Source of the DNA: Frateuria_A sp051900415
GTDB taxonomy: Bacteria > Pseudomonadota > Gammaproteobacteria > Xanthomonadales > Rhodanobacteraceae
Length of the DNA stretch: 64,000 nt
Assembly: GCF_051900415.1 (NCBI RefSeq)
Contig: NZ_JBHZGL010000004.1
Coordinates: 186,001-250,000 of the forward strand
Reading direction: 5' to 3'
Shown: positions 59,623 through 64,000 of the stretch, piece after piece
Position numbering within the stretch: the first letter of the stretch is position 1
How the letters are laid out: the number at the start of each line of letters is the position of its first letter
Translations under genes and position numbers: made by a program
The notes under the pieces: model-generated
The model's database searches: none
What the model saw: the letters and a program-made list of their open reading frames with translations, nothing else
Told to the model about the DNA's origin: nothing

Positions 59623-60408
59623 CTAGCCCGCGGCTTCATGACGCAAGCGTGCAAGCGCCTGGGTGTGGATCACCGGGACGCCGGCCAGCACGCTGGTGGT
59701 TTCCAGGCTGGGCGCGCGGCCCTGCAGGTCGGTGAACACGCCTCCGGCCTCACGCACGATCACCGCCAACGCGGCGACGTCCAGGATGTTCACGTCGGAT
59801 TCGATCACCAGGTCCAGGCCGCCGCGGGCGAGCAGGTGGTAGTGGCAGAAGTCGCCGTAGCCGCGGATGCGGTTGCTGTCGCGAATCAACGCACCGAGGG
59901 CGTCCCAGCGGGCGTCGGCGGTGAGCGACTTGACGTTACCGATGGAGATCGACGCCTGCGCCAGCATGCCGGTAGCTGCGACCTGCACGCGTTCGCCTTC
60001 GAACCAGGCGCCCGCACCACGCCGCGCCCACATCGTCTCGCCGTAGATCGGCGCGCTGGAAACGCCCAGCACCAGTTCGCCCCGATCCATCAGGGCGATC
60101 TGGGTGGAAAAGAACGGCGTGCGGCGCACGAAGCTCTTGGTGCCGTCGAGCGGGTCGACCAGCCACAGCAAGCCATCGCGCGCGCCCTCCAGGCCGTATT
60201 CCTCGCCGTAGATCGATGCCTGCGGCAAGGCTTGGGAGAGCACCGCGCGGATCGCCTGCTCGGCATCGCGATCGGCCACGGTGACCGGTGTGGCGTCGGC
60301 CTTCCACTCGACCGCCACGCCTCGGCTCCAATAGTGGCGGATGATGTCGCCCGCGGCGGCGGCCGCTTCGCGCGCGGCGGCCAGGGCGTGTTCGGCGTCG
60401 TAACTCAT
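59623..60408 (-). CDS. hisN: Histidinol-phosphatase-like inositol monophosphatase family protein
   Basis: 261 aa. IMP-ase fold: DATPVTVADRDAEQAIR, YGEEYG, LVDPLDGTKSFVRRTPFF (metal site), ESDVNILDVAALAVIVREAGG. HisN-type proteins hydrolyse histidinol phosphate; in this family phosphatases with other substrates exist, so the gene name is by similarity. Overlaps gspN by 4 bp and precedes nudE by 9 bp, in a tight operon. Confidence 0.85.
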   Translation of the reverse strand: MSYDAEHALAAAREAAAAAGDIIRHYWSRGVAVEWKADATPVTVADRDAEQAIRAVLSQALPQASIYGEEYGLEGARDGLLWLVDPLDGTKSFVRRTPFFSTQIALMDRGELVLGVSSAPIYGETMWARRGAGAWFEGERVQVAATGMLAQASISIGNVKSLTADARWDALGALIRDSNRIRGYGDFCHYHLLARGGLDLVIESDVNILDVAALAVIVREAGGVFTDLQGRAPSLETTSVLAGVPVIHTQALARLRHEAAG

Positions 60409-61187
60409 GGAGAGGTTTCCGGCGTGGCGGCGGCGAGGCCGCCGCGGCGATGGAGTTCAAGCGTGCCGTCCGCGTCCGGTCGACCCAGCCGCGCGAGCCA
60501 GTGGCGCAGTGCCGGATCGGTTGTCCGCGGCTGCAGCAGCAGGTCCAGTCGCCAACCCAGGGGACTGGCTTGCCATTGACCTTGCGCACGCAGCGGGCCG
60601 TTGTTCTGGTCGCGCAGTTGGCCGGTCAGCACGCCGTTGGAGCCTCGCAGGTCCATCCCGAAATCGCCCAGGACAACGGTTTGTGCGCGGGTCCGCATGG
60701 AAGCGTCGCGCCACCTTACCCGGCCATCGAGTTCGACCGGCCAGTTCGCCTGGAGCACCGCCCGCTGCAGTTGCATCGCCAGGGTGCCGCGCGGCGTGCC
60801 GAGCGATGAATCGAGCCGCGCCGCCCATGCCGCCAGGTCGGCACGCAACAACACGTCGGTCCACACGGGACGGCCCTCGCCGTCGCGCTCCAGATGCCCG
60901 CTGGCCGTGAGCCCTCGCCCGGAAAAATCCAGTTGCAGGTCCAGCCGCCCCCAAAGCAGGGCACGCGAAAGCCGCCATTGCATCTGTCCCAGCGAGCGAC
61001 CGTCCAGGCCGAGCAGTTCCCGCGCCCCACCGTTCCAGACCAGTCCGTGCACACCTTCGAGCCTGAGGCCGTGCAGGCGTGACTGCACGAACGGCACCGC
61101 CCAGCGTGCCGGCAGCAACAGCACCAGCAGGGCGACGAGCAACAGCAGGATGGCGGCGGTCAGCCAGGCGACGCGCGAGCGTTTCAC
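60405..61187 (-). CDS. gspN: Type II secretion system protein N (GspN)
   Basis: 260 aa. One N-terminal membrane helix (about 8-30, LTAAILLLLVALLVLLLP) then a GspN domain: LEGVHGLVWNGGARELLG, LGQMQWRL and the C-terminal WRDASMRTRAQTVVLGDFGMDLRG. Orphan copy: no other Gsp/Xps genes are in the window. I used GTG 61187 preceded by AAGGACC; TTG 61220 is the longer alternative. First gene of the gspN-hisN-nudE-cysQ-mazG run, divergent from bioA by 49 bp. Confidence 0.85.
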   Translation of the reverse strand: MKRSRVAWLTAAILLLLVALLVLLLPARWAVPFVQSRLHGLRLEGVHGLVWNGGARELLGLDGRSLGQMQWRLSRALLWGRLDLQLDFSGRGLTASGHLERDGEGRPVWTDVLLRADLAAWAARLDSSLGTPRGTLAMQLQRAVLQANWPVELDGRVRWRDASMRTRAQTVVLGDFGMDLRGSNGVLTGQLRDQNNGPLRAQGQWQASPLGWRLDLLLQPRTTDPALRHWLARLGRPDADGTLELHRRGGLAAATPETSP

Positions 61188-61236
61188 TTCGGTCCTTGAG
61201 CTTGAGCGGCTACGCCGCAACGCCGATCATAGCGGG

Positions 61237-62616
61237 ATGGACGCACCCTCCCCCGATGCGCCGGCCGTTGCCGGCAACGCCGCGCTGGCCGCGCGGGATC
61301 TCAAACATGTGTGGCACCCGTGCACGCAGATGCATGACCACGAAAGCATCCCGCTGGTACCGATCGTGCGGGGCGAAGGCGCGTGGCTGTTCGATGCCGA
61401 TGGTCGCCGCTACCTGGACGGCGTCAGTTCGTGGTGGACCAACATCTTCGGCCACGCCAATCCGCGCCTGGCCGCCGCACTGGCCGACCAGGCGCAGCGA
61501 CTCGAGCACGTGATTTTCGCCGGCTTCACCCATGAGCCCGCGATCGAGCTGGCCGAAGAACTCGTGCGTATCGCGCCGCCGGGGCTTGAGCGCGTGTTCT
61601 ACGCCGACATCGGCTCCGCCGCCGTTGAGGTGGCGCTCAAGATGAGCTTCCACTACTGGCTCAATCGGGGTCATGGCGAGAAGACGCGCTTCATCGCGCT
61701 CACCGGCAGTTACCACGGCGAGACGCTGGGCGCGCTGTCGGTCAGCGACGTGGCGCTGTATCGCAAGACCTACGCGCCGCTGCTGCTGACGCCGATCCTG
61801 GCGCCTTCGCCGGACGCCTACGAGGGCGAGCCGGGAGAAACGCCCTCGCAGGTCGCGGCACGGCGTCTGGAAGAACTGCGCGCCCTGCTCGAACGCCACG
61901 CGCACGAAACCTGCGCGGTGATGGTCGAACCGCTGGTGCAGTGCGCCGGCGGGATGCGCATGTACCACCCCGATTATTTGGCCGGCCTGCGCCGTTTGTG
62001 CGACCAATTCGACGTGCACTTCATCGCCGACGAGATCGCGGTGGGCTTTGGCCGCACCGGGACGTTGTTCGCCTGCGAGCAGGCCGCCGTAGCGCCGGAT
62101 TTCATGTGCCTCTCGAAGGGACTGACCGGCGGTACGTTGCCACTGGCCGCAGTGCTCACGACCGAAGCCGTATACGCGGCCTTCTATGCCGAATACAACG
62201 CCGGCAAGGCCTTCCTGCACTCGCACAGTTACACCGGCAATCCGCTGGTTTGCCGCGTGGCGCTGGAAACGCTGGCCATCTTCCGCGACGAGCCGGTGCT
62301 GGAGCGCAACCGCGTGCTTGCCGAGCATCTGGCGAAGAGGCTCGCGCCGCTGCGCGACCATCCGCACGTCGCCGACGTGCGCCAGACCGGCATGATCGCC
62401 GCGGTGGAGTTGGTCGCCGACAAGCGCACGCGCAGGCCCTGGCCATCGACAGAACGGCGCGGCATGCGCGTGTATCTGCACGGACTGGAGAACCAGGCGC
62501 TGCTGCGGCCGCTGGGCAACGTGGTGTATTTCATGCCGCCCTATGTCGTCACGACGCAGGACATCGACCATCTGGTGGATGTGGCCATCGCCGGCATCGA
62601 GCGCGCGGTGGCCTGA
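61237..62616 (+). CDS. bioA: Adenosylmethionine-8-amino-7-oxononanoate aminotransferase
   Basis: 459 aa class III PLP aminotransferase of biotin synthesis; it turns KAPA into DAPA with SAM as amino donor. HVWHPCTQMHDHE N-terminus, DGVSSWWTNIFGH, GSYHGETLGALS, FIADEIAVGFGRTG and PLP Lys in CLSKGLTGGTLPLAA are diagnostic. Start ATG 61237, 49 bp from the divergent gspN. The rest of the bio genes (bioF, bioH, bioC, bioD) are not in the window. Confidence 0.96.
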   Translation: MDAPSPDAPAVAGNAALAARDLKHVWHPCTQMHDHESIPLVPIVRGEGAWLFDADGRRYLDGVSSWWTNIFGHANPRLAAALADQAQRLEHVIFAGFTHEPAIELAEELVRIAPPGLERVFYADIGSAAVEVALKMSFHYWLNRGHGEKTRFIALTGSYHGETLGALSVSDVALYRKTYAPLLLTPILAPSPDAYEGEPGETPSQVAARRLEELRALLERHAHETCAVMVEPLVQCAGGMRMYHPDYLAGLRRLCDQFDVHFIADEIAVGFGRTGTLFACEQAAVAPDFMCLSKGLTGGTLPLAAVLTTEAVYAAFYAEYNAGKAFLHSHSYTGNPLVCRVALETLAIFRDEPVLERNRVLAEHLAKRLAPLRDHPHVADVRQTGMIAAVELVADKRTRRPWPSTERRGMRVYLHGLENQALLRPLGNVVYFMPPYVVTTQDIDHLVDVAIAGIERAVA

Positions 62617-62675
62617 CCATCCCACGGTGAGGGGGCTTGGACGGCCCTCGCGACCCGCCCACTGCCAGGACCTTC

Positions 62676-63410
62676 ATGCGTACGATCCGTATCCACGTCG
62701 ACGAACCGCTCGCCCCCGGCACTCAGATGAGCCTGCCACCGCAGGCAGGCGAGCACGTGGCACGCGTGCTGCGCCTGGGCGAAGGCGCGCCGCTGGTGCT
62801 GTTCAATGGCGACGGCCACGACTACGCGACGGTCATCACCCAGGTCGGCAAGCGCGAGGTACGCGTGCGGGTCGACGACCGGCAGGCGATCGCCAACGAG
62901 TCGCCGTTGCCGCTCACGCTGGCGCAGGGCGTCGCGCGCGGCGAGAAGATGGACCTGATCGTGCAGAAAGCGACCGAGCTGGGCGTGGCCCGGATCGTGC
63001 CGCTGCTGACCGAACGCTCGGAAGTCCGTCTCGATCCGGCGCGTGCGGAAAAGCGGCTGGCGCACTGGCGCGCCGTCGTTGCCAGCGCCTGCGAGCAGAG
63101 CGGTCGCGCCCGGTTGCCGGAGGTCCTGCCGACGCAAACGCTCGAGGCCTGGCTGGCATCCCTGCCGCAGGATGGGGCTTTGCGCCTGGCGCTGCTGCCC
63201 GAGGGCAACCAGTCGCCACGCGACCTTGCCTTCGGTGCGGCTGGCGCGCTGCTGGTGGTGGGACCGGAAGGCGGGCTCGGCGAGCGTGACGTGGCCAGCC
63301 TGACGAGCGCCGGTTTCGCGGCCCTGCGGCTCGGGCCTCGCATCCTGCGCACCGAGACCGCGGGGCTCGCGGCGCTGGCGGCGTTGCAGGCGTTGCACGG
63401 CGATATCTAG
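62676..63410 (+). CDS. rsmE: 16S rRNA (uracil(1498)-N3)-methyltransferase
   Basis: 244 aa SPOUT-class methyltransferase. A small N-terminal PUA-like domain (HVARVLRLGEGAPLVLFNGDG) and C-terminal trefoil knot (LLVVGPEGGLGERDVA, LRLGPRILRTETAGLAALAALQ) are diagnostic of RsmE, which methylates U1498. Start ATG 62676. It lies 59 bp after bioA on the same strand. Convergent with the ChpC-like gene. Confidence 0.96.
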   Translation: MRTIRIHVDEPLAPGTQMSLPPQAGEHVARVLRLGEGAPLVLFNGDGHDYATVITQVGKREVRVRVDDRQAIANESPLPLTLAQGVARGEKMDLIVQKATELGVARIVPLLTERSEVRLDPARAEKRLAHWRAVVASACEQSGRARLPEVLPTQTLEAWLASLPQDGALRLALLPEGNQSPRDLAFGAAGALLVVGPEGGLGERDVASLTSAGFAALRLGPRILRTETAGLAALAALQALHGDI

Positions 63411-63722
63411 GGGCAGCGCTTCGGGGCCGACCCGGAACCAGGCGAGCGCGCGCCCCGCCCGAACCCTCGCCTGCCTCGTGTCCGGCAGGCTACGCCTGTG
63501 CGACCGGTTGCCTGATCGGGTGGTGACCGCGCCCAGGCGACGCCGGCCTGCTCGTCGGGGCGCAGCAACGCGGATCCGCCTCGAGGCTCCGCGGGACCGG
63601 CACGAAGTCGTTTCGCACCAATACCTGCGCCTTCATGCGAGGTGGCGGCGCGCGGCTTGGGACGCTTCGACTTCACCCTGCGAACTACGCGCAACGCGAA
63701 CGGCTTTCCCGCGATGCGGCGC
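63411..63722. other. Intergenic region between rsmE and the ChpC-like gene
   Basis: 312 bp without an intact gene. Bases about 63532-63640 are a decayed copy of the 3' end of the ChpC-like gene (see the pseudogene entry). The reading frames here are not coding. Confidence 0.7.
63532..63640 (-). pseudogene. Decayed duplicate of the ChpC-like gene 3' end
   Basis: Minus-strand translation contains KAQVLVRND, matching KAQVLVRDD in the intact gene (63723-64000), then shifts frame; a second frame gives LRPDEQAGVA against LSLDEQVGAA. Nucleotide similarity is obvious (CCTGCTCGTCG, CAGCAACG, CCGCCTCGA, CGCACCA-ACCTG). Several small indels and no open frame. It is a remnant of a tandem duplication or of a second CheW-like gene. 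Confidence 0.75.
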
Positions 63723-64000
63723 TCAGGCAGCGCCGACCTGCTCGTCGAGACTCAGCAACGTGGCCAGTTCCGCCTCGATGCCTTCCAGGTCCGGAATGAC
63801 CGCGATGTCGTCGCGCACCAGCACCTGTGCCTTTACGCCGGACGGCAAAGGCGCGCCATCGTGCGTAGGGATGATGAGCTCGGCGTTGAGCGTGGTCAGG
63901 CGGGGGAAGCCCTGGGTCACCACCGCGATGAAGGGCAGCCTGGCGTTGTTGCCCAGGGCCTTGAGCACGGCCACGCGGACCGCCAGGTCGGCATCACCCT
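63723..64000 (-). CDS. ChpC/CheW-like chemotaxis protein, C-terminal part (cut by window edge)
   Basis: Last 92 codons; the frame is open to base 64000, so the N-terminal part is outside. The visible part reads ADLAVRVAVLKALG, ARLPFIAVVTQGFPRLT, VKAQVLVRDDIAVIPDLEGI and ends LLSLDEQVGAA. These are features of CheW-like proteins of the ChpC type, which work with the pilus chemosensory (Chp) pathway in twitching motility. That would match the type IV pilus genes in this window, but the rest of the Chp operon is not visible. Assignment is by recall of family motifs and is moderately sure. Confidence 0.65.
   Translation of the reverse strand, partial: GDADLAVRVAVLKALGNNARLPFIAVVTQGFPRLTTLNAELIIPTHDGAPLPSGVKAQVLVRDDIAVIPDLEGIEAELATLLSLDEQVGAA

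Noticed and set aside
62541..63398. Minus-strand frame over rsmE
   Set aside because: Antisense to a certain rsmE gene, with low-complexity composition.
63407..63694. Minus-strand open frame in the rsmE to ChpC-like gap
   Set aside because: It is an accidental open frame through the decayed duplicate. The homologous residues switch frame within it.

Overview
This is a GC-rich, gene-dense chromosomal window from a gammaproteobacterium. Gene content and order point to the Xanthomonadales, most likely the Rhodanobacteraceae side (Dyella/Rhodanobacter/Luteibacter/Frateuria type). The pointers are petABC-sspAB, miaB-ybeZ-ybeY-corC, pilB-pilC-pilD-coaE, DUF1631 next to nadC, and many GTAG-headed REP hairpins with a RAYT gene. 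This placement is inference from gene content; no rRNA is present. I see no tRNA, rRNA, CRISPR array, prophage or classical insertion sequence.

Layout. 0-6 kb: purE-purK (purK cut by the left edge), a Trm112-like protein, a DUF1631 protein, nadC and a DUF3301 protein. 5.5-9.4 kb (minus strand): cytochrome bc1 operon petA-petB-petC followed by sspA-sspB. 9.4-19.5 kb: DegS-like periplasmic protease, lytic transglycosylase, miaB, ybeZ (PhoH), ybeY, corC, a DUF4105/Lnb-type membrane protein where lnt sits in E. coli, corA, then a RAYT transposase flanked by REP hairpins. 19.6-21.7 kb: S9 peptidase.

21.8-42 kb is a type IV pilus and surface-glycan region. It holds an ArnT/PMT-like GT-C enzyme, two type IV pilins with sigma-54-type promoter sequences, and two paralogous GT-C plus TPR-like membrane proteins. 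These are followed by a coupled set (DegT-type sugar aminotransferase, WbqC-like protein, sulfotransferase, FkbM methyltransferase) and a facing set (GT2, UDP-sugar 2-epimerase-like protein, GT2, flippase). pilB, pilC, pilD and coaE resume after it. The glycan genes thus lie between the pilins and the pilus motor genes, and the best hypothesis is a pilin- or surface-glycan modification system.

42-64 kb is mostly housekeeping: mutT, folA, isoaspartyl peptidase, a BlaI/BlaR1-type pair with two visible operators, a one-piece 3-oxoacid CoA-transferase, an OmpR-type two-component system, and a GDSL esterase divergent from an ABC exporter pair (ybbA/ybbP type) whose start codons overlap. Then come GST, an anion permease, a DUF4097 protein, a tight minus-strand operon gspN-hisN-nudE-cysQ-mazG, bioA, rsmE, and at the right edge a ChpC/CheW-like protein preceded by a decayed copy of its own 3' end.

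The most distinctive features are the pilin-associated glycan locus, the REP families with covarying stems and their RAYT, REPs that supply both ends of the DUF4105 reading frame, and the decayed ChpC-like duplicate.
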